DNA of 64,000 bases from Adiantum capillus-veneris (lineage: Eukaryota > Streptophyta > Polypodiopsida > Polypodiales > Pteridaceae), in assembly GCA_014529385.2 (NCBI GenBank), contig CM043959.1:50373122-50437121 (forward strand), given 5' to 3'. The translations under genes and the position numbers were made by a program. Shown in pieces: positions 12,480-22,414 of this stretch. Under the pieces are notes generated by a model. The model saw only the letters and a program-made list of their open reading frames with translations, was not told the origin of the DNA and made no database searches. How positions within the stretch are numbered: the first letter of the stretch is position 1; every line of letters begins with the position of its first letter.

Positions 12480-13734
12480 GAGCTCCCATAGCAGTTAAAG
12501 ATGATGAAGAAGTTGTGAGAGATGTCTATGCAAATCTTGGAATTGTGGATCCTTTACCAATGGCTGAAGCTAAAGACTTACAGGAACCAAAAATGCATGA
12601 GAGTTCATAGGGTATGGATGTATATGAGCATCTACAAGACTTGGGTATACCAGATTTACAGAGCCTGGATGTGCTAGAGAGCTTGTTTGAAGGTTTGCAA
12701 GGTGATAATTTAGAGGGGGTACAGACTTCTTCTTTATCAAGATTTTGTGATGCAGAGGTCACAATGTGGCAGATTGATCCTAAACTTGATGATGTCTATT
12801 CACATGGGATTAAGAATGAACTCCAATCTTTTGGTGTCACATATGATTGAATTCATTATGCCAATGATATGGATGGGGAAGTAGATTCAATTTTCAATAT
12901 GCATGTTGAACTTTGTTCCATAGAAGTTCAGAGATATTTGGATGAGGGAGAGGAAATTGAAGATTGTTCTATAGTAGATGTGGTTAGTATGCATGCCACA
13001 TGTGGAAAGCCTAGTTTTCAACTTGACACGTGTAGAATAGAAAATTCTTATGAAGTGATAGACCGAGAGCTTAATTTCTTATTGGATGAACCTTATGCAA
13101 TTGTTGGATGATGCTCTACTAAATTTTGAGCATGTGCAAAATAGGGAAATTTTTCCTGATGACTCTTGAGATCCAAATGAGGAGGCTTTTACCAGGGAAT
13201 TGAAATATCCAGGTATACATGGCCAGAATTCCAATGCCAGAGGGGGTGAAGCTAAATTACCAATGTTCCTACCATTAATGGATGATTAGTAATCAGCTGA
13301 GCAGGTTGCACAAGGGATATAGCAGTATCTAATGTTACCTGGTGCTTTAGGGAATTTGATGATACTTGATGCTATATGGGATTTGATGCTACCCAATATT
13401 GTCGGGGAATCGATGCTAACTTTTGGTCTAGGAGGATATCATGGTGCTTATGATTTATGCCAATAATTTAATATACCATTTGGTCTAGGAGGAGATAGAT
13501 ATGTGATTAATATGAAGCAATTGGTTTATATATCGTATGATCCAGGTGGTGTTCATGATAGTTTATGGGCTATCATCCTAGAGGAGGGTATGCTCAAATG
13601 AAACCACATATTGGGGGATTAAAAAGGGAAGCTCACAGTGGGGACTGGTTATGTGTTTATAGGTTTTGGCTTGTAGGTATGGATAACAATTGGCACATAT
13701 TGGAGGATGTGCAAGTTCAAAGGCGGTGGATATC
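12480..13734 (+). other. Block of acidic then Gly/Leu-rich reading frames, not recognised
   Basis: Successive plus-strand frames at 12614-12850 and 12869-13111 are strongly acidic (for example 'QDLGIPDLQSLDVLESLF' and 'DEGEEIEDCSIVDVVSMH'), with codon use that looks protein-like. They are followed by a Gly/Leu-rich run with 'GALGNLM', 'FGLGGYHGAYD' and 'IPFGLGGDRYV' near 13340-13500. Frames are interrupted by stops. I do not recognise a family. The block lies between two PPR remnants and upstream of a gypsy gag, so it may be a captured or decayed host coding sequence, or an unusual leader region of the gypsy element. Confidence 0.35.
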
Positions 13735-13900
13735 ATTCCGCTTTGCGGATACGGGATGAAAGATAAAAATCTATATGCATTGATTGAAGATATGGTCGGT
13801 GATTGCCGGAGAAAGATGCGGTGCTTGGTAATGCTTTGGTCAAATTTGTATGCTGGCTGACAAGTTTTTGTGAAGAGTCATCAAAGGTGTTCTTACAAGG
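13735..13900 (+). pseudogene. PPR pseudogene, second piece
   Basis: Reads 'PEKDAVLGNALVKFVC', matching the PPR start 'KDVVLGNALVDMYAKCG'. The same segment exists at 11675-11745 ('EKDVVLGSALVKCVC'), and the lead-in 'ctttgcgga' with 'gatgaaaga' at 13741 recurs at 10868, so this is a duplicated module of the same decayed gene. It ends within about 150 bp of the gypsy B gag start. Confidence 0.55.
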
Positions 13901-14044
13901 AACGACAAGTGAAGCGCTCAAATTACCGCAAGGCGAGGTTCGCATGCAACGCAAATGGTGTAGCATACAAAACACAAAGACTTCAATTTCTCAAGGTACA
14001 AGTTGTCGTTTCTTTTTCTCTCTTTGCATTAGTGTGTGTTTACC

Positions 14045-15850
14045 ATGACCAGTGAGGATATCCCACCTACACACACGTTTGATTTTGAGCACGCAGATCA
14101 AAATCAGGGCACCACGGGTGCTGATGACACTAATATGCATGATGATGATGATCTAGGAGATCATGGGCTTGTAGATATGGCTTCTTTCAAGACTTTGGAA
14201 CATCGCCAAAGCGTACTTGAAAGAAACCTCTCTACACTCAATGCAAATTTTACCAATCTTACAGAGTTACTTGTGAAATTTATGAATTCACAGACAACTC
14301 AAGGAGCCACAAGTGGCACGGTTCAAGGGAACCAAGCTCGCACGACTCAAGGAGTCCAAGAGACAAGTGCTGCAGAAGATGCAGCAGGTAGCAATGCATT
14401 ACCTAAGAATATCACCATTCGTGAGTTTCACAGGGAAGAGTGTGATCGCAACAAGGATGTGGTCAATACGTTCTTACACAAATGGAGTGATATTCATAGA
14501 TTGAGACACACCCCGGATATAAAGACGGCTATGGAAACAAGTCTATCTCTTAAAGGCAAGGCCTATAAGTGGTGGATGACATTTCTAATAGATGCTCGTC
14601 CTCCGTCTTGGGCTGCGTTTCATGCTTCTTTCTCCAAAGAGTTTTTGGACTCCAATGAAGAATATAAGAATTGGTTAGCATGGGATGCATGCCGCATGTC
14701 TGGCCTCTCTCTCACACAGTACCTTTCAAAGTATCGGGAAATCATATTCAAACTAGAAGGTCTAGATGCATTCCAAAATATACGGGGTTTTAATAGGGGT
14801 CTTACAAACACTATCGTCTTCATGTCAAGACCCAACATCCAAAAACTTTGGAAGAAGCCATTAGTCATGCACAAAGATATGATGATGACCAAGTGAGGAA
14901 AGGAAATGTTCCCTACTCTATGAATACTATTGCTAAAAGCAATGTGGCTAAGAGACAATGGCGAGGTAGATCTCCCACACGTTCCAAGAGGAATAAGAGA
15001 CAATCTATCTCTCCACGCCCACAAGAGGCTAAGAAGCCTAAGCAATCATGAGATACTCCACGTGGGTCTCTCAACACTGCTCATTTTGAGCGTGCAAAAA
15101 AACACAATTTGTGTTTTAGATGTCTTTCGGACCAATATAACAGGAAAGATTGTCCTCTTTTGCAAGGCAAAGAAAAGGCCATGCACACGGTGCAACACCT
15201 CACATTAGATTCATCTCCTAAATATTGTGCTGTAGAGGTTCTTCATATGGAAGAAAAGCACAAGTATTGTGTGCCTGCTTCAATGTGGCAGCCCACCTTT
15301 GGCCCCCATGATTTGATTCGCATGCATGGCACTATTAACGGACAACGTGTTCGTATTTTAGTGGATGATGGTGCAACTCATAACTTCTTGAACTATAAGC
15401 TAGTCAAGAAATTGAAGCTTACACAGACTCCCTGCTCTCACAAGTATGTGGTGGAGTAGATGTCTGGGAATGATAAAGAAGTATGGGACACGGTAGTTCA
15501 AGGGGTTGAGCTTATTGTTCGAGATCATATGATGACCCTTGACTTCCATGTTATGAACATGGAGCATGCTGATGTAGTTTTAGGACGGGAGTGGCTGCAT
15601 GGTTTAGGAAACACATTGCATACTAGTTATGAACACAACTCCTTATCCTTTATGGCCAATGGTAAACATGTGCCTTTGCTTGGTGAGAACAATATACCAT
15701 CTGCACCTCTTATATGTACAGCCGAGCTTTCTATTTTGCAGAAAGAAAATTTAATAGAGGAAGTCTTTTTGTGTTACTGCTTGTCTCCAAGTCTTGTGAA
15801 TTCTCAAGAGCAAAGTGCGGTGAATTCTAGTAGGGAGGCTATAAGATAGC
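14045..15850 (+). mobile_element. Ty3/gypsy 'B' gag and protease remnant
   Basis: The first frame (from the ATG at 14045 to about 14896) has an acidic N-terminus with an Asp run, a coiled-coil-like stretch 'LEHRQSVLERNLSTLNANF' and the gag core 'LKGKAYKWWMTFL', 'WAAFHASFSKEFL', 'SLTQYLSKYREI', as in plant gypsy capsid domains. A zinc-knuckle-like 'LCFRCLSDQYNRKDC' follows at about 15106-15150, and the protease core 'ILVDDGATHNFLN' at about 15355-15395 with 'DVVLGREWL' near 15570. This is a chromovirus-like order. Reverse transcriptase and integrase are not present downstream. Broken fossil, with a few breaks plus loss of the rest. Confidence 0.85.
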
Positions 15851-15936
15851 ACGGTTGGGTGGAGACTAGCACACACATTACCACCGCTCTTTCACGCCGG
15901 TTGTATATTGTGCTTTAATTCCCGGGTTTCTTATAT

Positions 15937-15948
15937 TGGTATTAGAGC
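15937..15948 (+). other. Orphan primer-binding site (initiator tRNA-Met type)
   Basis: The string TGGTATTAGAGC is one base from TGGTATCAGAGC, the usual site complementary to the 3' end of plant initiator tRNA-Met, and is followed by a purine leader and an ATG at 15964. It implies that an LTR ended just upstream (about 15930). No matching LTR body or downstream gag is recognised, so only a stub of a further LTR element remains. Confidence 0.5.
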
Positions 15949-16008
15949 TCAAGGAGGAGGAGCCATGGAGGATGGGGGAAGGAGATCGGTTGCGTGAGGC
16001 ATGCGTGG

Positions 16009-16011
<3 letters not shown>

Positions 16012-16062
<51 letters not shown>

Positions 16063-16064
16063 TT
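16012..16064. repeat. (CT)n microsatellite
   Basis: Near-pure CT tract of about 50 bp, directly after the orphan primer-binding site and leader. Confidence 0.95.
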
Positions 16065-17395
16065 CATGAGAGCTTCCATGGAGGGACCAGTTGAGGGTGA
16101 AACCGCAGGAGCAACTCCTTATATGGGGATTTTCATGGCGGGCTCAAGACGCCGATACAGGCCGTGGGAATGATGGCTTGGCAAGCAAAAGATGAAGATG
16201 ACAAAACGCTTGGGCAAGGCCTCTTAATAGAGAAGGCTACCCATTGACTTTTCACCAAATCGAGTGTTTTCATACTCTACAAGCTCGCACTGCCGAGGGG
16301 AGGACAACACAACATTGCATCAATCGCGTTGGGTGTTTGTGAGCGTGTTGGAGCTTGCATCTCTATGCGCAGAGCGGCCACCATTGATGGTGAAGATTTT
16401 TTTTTTTTAAAATCTCCCATTTCTCACTTTGGCTACTTAGGATGAATTAGGCCATGTAAGTTTAAGGGAGGATGCCCATAATTGGATCCCCCAATTGTCT
16501 TCTTGCTTGATTGGCTAAGCAAAAGAGGTAAGCCTTGACTCCATCCTCGAGGAAACGTCAACATGCGGACTCTTACATTTCTATAAATTTAAAAAAAAAT
16601 AAAAAATATGCAGAGATTGATTATTGAGAAATCGGGCAAAATGAATGATTGTGAATAAAGGCTTCATACTCACTGATGATCGATCACAACTTTATTGGAG
16701 CATGAATATGCAAAGATGGTGCAAGTCCTTAGGGCTGCATGCCCAAGCTGTGCAAAGCACAATATACAGTTGGCAAGAAGCTGAGATCGAGGGCAAAGTG
16801 TCTCCATAAGTGCAAAAAAGAGTCGACAAGATTGGCAAGAAGCTCGATAGCAAGGCTATATTGGCAAGCCTATAGGTGTTGAGGACCGCAAGGAGGAGGC
16901 ATGCATTGGTCATGCACGAGATTCATTGGCCATGTAAAGACCATTACATTGCAAGCCAAATTGGATTAACAAGAAGTACAAGGCATTTTGGCAATAACTC
17001 AAATAACACCATGCTCATCACGTTCAAGCAAAAGCTACAAAGTGCGTACGTTAGCACCAAGCAATCCAATCAGTAAGCATTTATTTCTCTAGTTGGGGCT
17101 TCATACGTTATACCACAAAACTCATGGAAATCTGACAATTAGAGATAGTTATTCAGATAATTATTTTATCCATTTTTTAAAGGAGCATTTTGAGTTTAGA
17201 AATCGGACATTACGCAAAGATCATCAATTTGTGCATATAGGATACATAGCAATATGAAAAGTACCCTTATTCAGAAAAGGCCTTAATGTTTCATGTATTA
17301 GATACTCAGCATAGAATTTACCGGATCAAACTATTAGCATTATACAGGGTAGTTTATCTAATGGTCCCATATATAGAATGCTTTCCTAACTTTGC
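16065..17395. other. Unassigned stretch
   Basis: No gene or element recognised. Contains short A- and T-runs near 16392 and 16590 and an unremarkable plus-strand frame at 16876-17076 with no known motif. Confidence 0.35.
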
Positions 17396-18130
17396 ATGCA
17401 GTCTACTGATAAGTATTTTGATGAGATTATTTCTCTCTTAATTAAGACGCATGGGCTAGATTTAAAGCATAGTTCAGATCACCTGCAAATTGCATATAGG
17501 ATGATAGTCAAAACTGCCAACACCTGCCTTCCTTCTGTCTATAATTCTGGCTACCTCCAAGACGATGCATCTCAAATCAAAGGCTAGAATATTGTGATGA
17601 AGGTACATGAAACTACTAAGGGAACTTTTTCTGAAATGCTAAATTGGCAAGAAGTAGAGTTTTCGTCAGAATGGAAATTGAACATCTCAAAGACGCTGCT
17701 GAATGAAGTTCAACAACCAGTTCCTCTGAATATCCAGAGGCTTGGATCAACCATCAATACAAGATACTGTTCAGATCTAGATCCAAGAAGGAGATTGCGT
17801 CTGTTCTAGCCAAACCTGCCTACAAAGTGCAGCTAGAAGAATCTGACTCTAGAGCTTCTAGCCATCCTTTTGCCTCAACTTCTTATCGAAGACTTAATCC
17901 TCTGTCTCTAGCATGCATAAATCCAGAGACATATAAGTATTATGAAGGGCTTTTCCGATGCAAACTCTGCAATAAATTTATTGCTTCGAAGTTTGTCTCC
18001 AATGGCATAGATCTCTTAACAAAGGCAGCAATTGAAGAGAAAGAGATTTCTCACAGTCAACCCTATATTTTGCTCACTTGTGAGGACACACCTCTTCTAT
18101 CATATTTTTCATATCCTGTGCACGCTTAGT
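17396..18130 (+). pseudogene. Coding-like stretch, possibly a decayed host gene, family unknown
   Basis: Several plus-strand frames look protein-like: 'KYFDEIISLLIKTHGLDLKH' with 'LQIAYRMIVKTANTCLP' (17404-17560), and a frame open from about 17725 to 18129 reading 'YPEAWINHQYKILFRSRSKK', 'INPETYKYYEGLFRCKLCNK' and 'DLLTKAAIEEKEI'. The CxxC pair and the mix of charged and hydrophobic residues are not typical of the retroelement proteins nearby. Frames are offset with stops between, which could mean introns or decay. I do not recognise the family and assign no function. Confidence 0.35.
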
Positions 18131-18999
18131 GAAGCTCTTGCAATTTACAGCAATATAAGTGTTTTTGCTTCTTATCTGAATTGTCTTTGTCATATCTCAA
18201 TTGTCTCTGTGTAACATGTTTATATGTTTCCTATGTTTTCCTTGATAATGTTCTCTATTCTTTTCTTCTTTGCTACATTGTTTCGTAGATCCTTTGTAGG
18301 TTCTACATTCTCAAACCACTCCCCCACAAAGCTATGGTTTGCATTCCATACTCTCACTTGGTCATCACAATGTCTCCGTAAAAACTTGTTTCCATCAAGC
18401 TTACTTTTATCTCGATGAGCTAAAGGTGTGTTTTGGAGGCCCGCCACGAATCTAATATCTTCAAAGCCTCAACTTGAGGCTTTTAGAGAAAACTATCCAA
18501 CAATGATTGTGGACAATCCATTATATACATGTGCATAAGAAGAAATAAGTTGTACTTGTAACTCAAGTAAATAAATTATACTTACAAGATTTATTGTTAT
18601 TAATTTAAACTTTCACTTACAAATTTAAGTCTTCTATGGTGATATCGTTGGGTAGTTTCACATGTTCTTCACAAACTTGGATGTTTTTTGAAGTTTGTTC
18701 TAGGTTCCCTTCATATTTGAAGGAAAAAGGTCTACTTGCATGTTGTTTGGCAATCCAAATTAACTCTTTAGTTCATCAAATTTATGCATGATTGCTTGAT
18801 GTATAAAAGGTTGATAGATGAACATGTCGTCCACCTTGACAAGACACTTTGCAAGTACAAAAAGCAATTTTATTTGTTGCATTTTGGGTACCACCCGCAG
18901 AGTGTACATTTGCTTTTGTGCCACCTTGCAAGGGAGTAGTAGCTCCCTCATGGCTCTGTATGTGTGTGGGTTGGACCACAAATACCCTTGTGTGTCTCT
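18131..18999. other. Unassigned stretch
   Basis: No gene recognised. A perfect 10-bp stem with a 1-base loop (aaagcctcaa-c-ttgaggcttt) lies at 18463-18483. A minus-strand frame at 18760-19023 has no known motif. Confidence 0.35.
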
Positions 19000-19238
19000 C
19001 TCTCTAACAGGTCTTGAGTTCAACTCTCCTTGTCGGATAGATCTTTAAGGTCTCTTGGGATAGTTATCTATGACGTTAAAATTCTCTTCTCTCTCTCTCT
19101 CTCTCTCTCTCAAGTGTTGTAGATTGGTTATGCCATTTCCCACTTGAATAACAAGTCTCGAGTTCAACTCCTCGTCGGGTAGATCTTTAAGGTCTCTTGG
19201 GATAGTTTCCTACGACGTTAAAACTCTCTTCTTCTTCT

Positions 19239-19240
<2 letters not shown>
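19000..19240 (+). repeat. Two SINE-like units with B-box-like sequence
   Basis: Two copies of 'gtct-gagttcaactc' followed by 'gtagatctttaaggtctctt' lie at about 19010-19090 and 19155-19235. The 'agttcaactcc' string resembles the Pol III B box (GGTTCRANTCC), and upstream of copy 2 'gtagattggttatgcc' could be a weak A box. Both copies run into TTC/CT-rich tails. This fits a small tRNA-derived SINE, but A box and ends are not certain. Confidence 0.35.
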
Positions 19241-19275
<35 letters not shown>

Positions 19276-19602
19276 TCCCCAATATACCCTTGTGTGTGTC
19301 TCTCTCTCTATCGTCTCCTTGTCTCCCCCCCTCAAAATATCCTTGTGTCAAAATACCCCTCTCTCTCTCTCTCTCTCTCTGCCCCCCAAAATACCCTTGT
19401 GTCAATTGCGAATGGACTACTCTTAATTTTGCATAGCTTAGTCTTTTTCACAGTAGGGATGTATCTTTGAGTGTCATATATAATTAAAAAAATTTCAACA
19501 ATGAGCCAAATGAGTGGCGGAGTTTGGATGGATGGCTCCAAATGAGTGTGCATATTAAAAAAAATCGAGTGTCATGTATAAACAACTTGAGTGTCAAAAT
19601 AC

Positions 19603-19660
<58 letters not shown>
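19085..19660. repeat. CT-rich minisatellite region
   Basis: Alternates CT tracts (about 19085-19110, 19242-19271, 19360-19380, 19605-19639) with a spacer of the type 'aaaatacccttgtgtc', ending in a C run at 19639-19660. A second small direct repeat, 'ttgcatagcttagtcttttt', occurs at 19425 and 19666. Confidence 0.8.
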
Positions 19661-19662
<2 letters not shown>

Positions 19663-19869
19663 ATTTTGCATAGCTTAGTCTTTTTCACAATAGGGATGCG
19701 TTTTTTAGTGCTTATGAGTAACTTGTCACAAATCACCCCCCAAAAAAGGGTAATTATGTTGAAAAATAATAAAGCATTTCAACTCAAAATTTAGTTTTAG
19801 CATCTTGCATTGATAGACAAACAATCTTCTTATCAAAAAGCTACGCATGTTTCATCTTTGGAGAAATTC

Positions 19870-20030
19870 TGTCTCTAAAGCAAGGGTATTTTTGGAAGTT
19901 TGGAAAATGTGAAGGACATTTTGGAAATTTATGACAAAATATTGGGGGCATTTTTGGAATTTTTGAACTTTGAGGAGTATTTTGGGAATCTCCACAAATT
20001 AAAGGGGTATTTTGGTAATTATTACTAAAA
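19870..20030. repeat. Degenerate minisatellite with 'GGGTATTTTGGAA' motif
   Basis: About five units spaced 25-40 bp carry variants of 'gg-tattttggaa': near 19884, 19915, 19945, 19973 and 20007. Related units recur at 20685-20755, and in reverse sense ('aaatacccct') at 46757-46800. Confidence 0.55.
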
Positions 20031-20246
20031 AGAATTTGAGTGTCATTTATAAAAAATGATTCAGCAATTAGCTCATCTCTCTTAAAAGATTTCATAGCTC
20101 ATCTTGTTATATGATAGACCGAGTCACAATACATTATAATCAAAACAAGACCTTCCAAATCCTTTATAACTCCTCCATGCTTTGTCACAGCTTAACCCTT
20201 TTTTTTTTGAGATTGGGGACCTTACGAAGTCTTTAACGTTTAAAAA

Positions 20247-20354
20247 ACTTAATAGCTCATACATTCTTGAAATAACGTTTGAAAGATTTAGGTTTAAAAG
20301 ACTTAATAGCTCATACATTCTTGAAATAATGTTTGAAAGATTTAGGTTTAAAAG
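20247..20354 (+). repeat. 54-bp tandem duplication, two copies
   Basis: Unit starts 'acttaatagctcatacattc'; copies at 20247-20300 and 20301-20354 are nearly identical. The length is a multiple of three, so a frame through it repeats an 18-residue unit, but I see no gene here. Confidence 0.95.
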
Positions 20355-20472
20355 ACTGCTTGCTCCACTAACCTCGCAGGTTACAGCTGCTACGGTCTCG
20401 GCAATGTGTGCCAGCAAAATAGCTCTCTCTCTTTCTCTGGACTTCGAGCGCCAACAACTAGAGTACTGTAGC

Positions 20473-20477
<5 letters not shown>

Positions 20478-20531
<54 letters not shown>
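20478..20531. repeat. (CT)n microsatellite
   Basis: Near-pure CT tract of about 54 bp. The flanking stretch 20360-20475 and the stretch 20540-21150 contain no gene I can support. Confidence 0.95.
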
Positions 20532-20535
<4 letters not shown>

Positions 20536-21161
20536 AGTCTCTATGTCTAAAAAAAAAAGAGACAATTCATCTCCAAAGTCTGCATAACTAACTCAAGCTC
20601 TAGTCTAGGCATCTTGTAATAGACAACCAGTCTTCTTATAAAAGCATGCAAAATTTTTAATCTTTGGAAACACTTAACTAGGGGTGTTTTGGGAATTTCA
20701 AAAAACTTGAAGGGCATTTTGAGTTTTTATGAAATCTTTTTGGGGGTATTTGGGAAATGGGAAGGTGCATCCAAAGAGCCATGTGATTGAAACCATGATG
20801 TCATCTACCCATACCAACATGCCGTGTCCCCTTGTAGCGCTAGCTGTCGGGATGATTCGAGAGCTAGCCGAGCATATCAATCCCTAGAAAGGTCTCGTAT
20901 AATCTCATGTGGCATTAAGGCATTAGCCTAAATTATCTTACAAATCATAGAGACTAGAGACCTCTCCATACATCTCCATCCATTAGTGCTACCTGCTTTG
21001 GTGGTCCAATGAGGGCCGGGTCCTTAAATCTGAACCCCATAGAGCATAGATGAAGCCACTAGAGCGCCAAAAAGCCACAACTTTGTTCGAGGTTCTTGAA
21101 ATTGGACCTGCAAACACATCTTCTCCAATCCTCCCAAGACTGCATAGGCTCAGACACACAC

Positions 21162-21163
<2 letters not shown>

Positions 21164-21211
<48 letters not shown>
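21164..21211. repeat. (GA)n microsatellite at left side of CACTA-1
   Basis: Pure GA tract followed by imperfect GA-rich DNA to about 21310; the same arrangement is seen in CACTA-2. Confidence 0.95.
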
Positions 21212-21214
<3 letters not shown>

Positions 21215-21299
21215 CAAAGAGAAAGAGAGAGAGAATAAAAAACCAAAGAGAGAGAGAGGGGGAGAAGACGAAAGAGAGAGGTAAGGGGAGAAAATAAAA

Positions 21300-21705
21300 A
21301 GAGAGAGAGATTAAGTTAAGATTTAAGTTAGATTATGTTAGAGTACATTTAGATTTATGTTTATGTTGAGTTTAAGATTATGTTAGATTAAGATTTATGT
21401 TAGATTAAGATAAGGTTAGATTTAAAATTAGGAAAGTTTTAAAGATTAGCTAGCTATGTTAGATTTAAGTTAGATTACATTTAGGTTGAGGATTTAAGAT
21501 TGAATAAGATTTAGGTTTATGTTGCGTTTAATATTAAATTAGATTTAGATTTAAAATTAAGACAAGATTTAAAATTAACTAGATTAAATTTAGGTTTATG
21601 TTAGATTTACGATTAAATTAGATTTATGTTTATTTTGAGTTTAAGATTAAATTAGATATAGATTAATGTTCGATTTAAGATTAGATTAGATTTATGTTAG
21701 ATTTT
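21300..21705. repeat. Left subterminal repeat array of CACTA-1
   Basis: About twenty degenerate units built on 'agattaagtta', 'agatttaggttta' and 'gattagattta'. Arrays of short repeats near the ends of CACTA elements are the known binding sites of the TnpA-type protein; that role is inferred here. Confidence 0.75.
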
Positions 21706-22276
21706 AGTGCATGTCAATGAAGGCGTGCTTTGCCCAAAGAGAAAACACTAGTTACACAACAATATGTATATTTCCATTAGAATCTGACACCTATTAACTC
21801 ACACACTAACCATATTCAATTAGCTACGAATCACCATATGTTCAATTACATTAGATTTTGGATTGAGTTTTTATATTAGGAGTCTAACTTCGGGATTACA
21901 GTAAAAAAATTAGAGTTAGACGAACGGTGATCCCTCTCTTCCTCTCTACGGATGCGACCTTAAGTTGAAAAGATTTCAATGGCATGATACTCAGATTGGA
22001 GGCCAACATGTAATGTGCTAAGTCACCCCTCGAACAAACATCTACTGTGAAGAGATGTTAAGATGCTGTGAAATGCTACAGCTAGAGAAGAGGCAAAGGG
22101 GTTTTGTCCACTATATGCACTATCATGTAGACATGGGTGTGTAGATTTCTCGTACCCACAAATATATGGGCCAATAAAGAAGAGATTATAACCCAGTGGT
22201 TCTGATCTCCGTGCAACTCTAGACCAAGGTGTGTGAGAATTGGACATGACTAGAGAATGTGAGGTAGTTTAGAGTG

Positions 22277-22280
22277 TGAA

Positions 22281-22349
<69 letters not shown>
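22277..22349. repeat. (GA)n microsatellite in CACTA-1 leader
   Basis: Pure GA tract about 65 bp upstream of the transposase start; CACTA-2 has an even longer tract at the same place (34286-34375). Confidence 0.95.
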
Positions 22350-22351
<2 letters not shown>

Positions 22352-22414
22352 AAGACGGAGGATGCCAATAGAAGATTAAATTTATGTCCAGGTTATAAGG
22401 TTTTTACCCTCATT

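Noticed and set aside
18463-18483. Perfect 10-bp hairpin as a terminator or regulatory site
   Set aside because: It is isolated in AT-rich intergenic DNA with no gene nearby. A short palindrome of this kind can occur by chance.
21057-21068. CACTAGAGCGCC as a left end for CACTA-1
   Set aside because: It does not match the right terminal repeat beyond CACTA, the preceding bases (AGC) do not match the right flank (ATT), and similarity to CACTA-2 begins only at about 21150.
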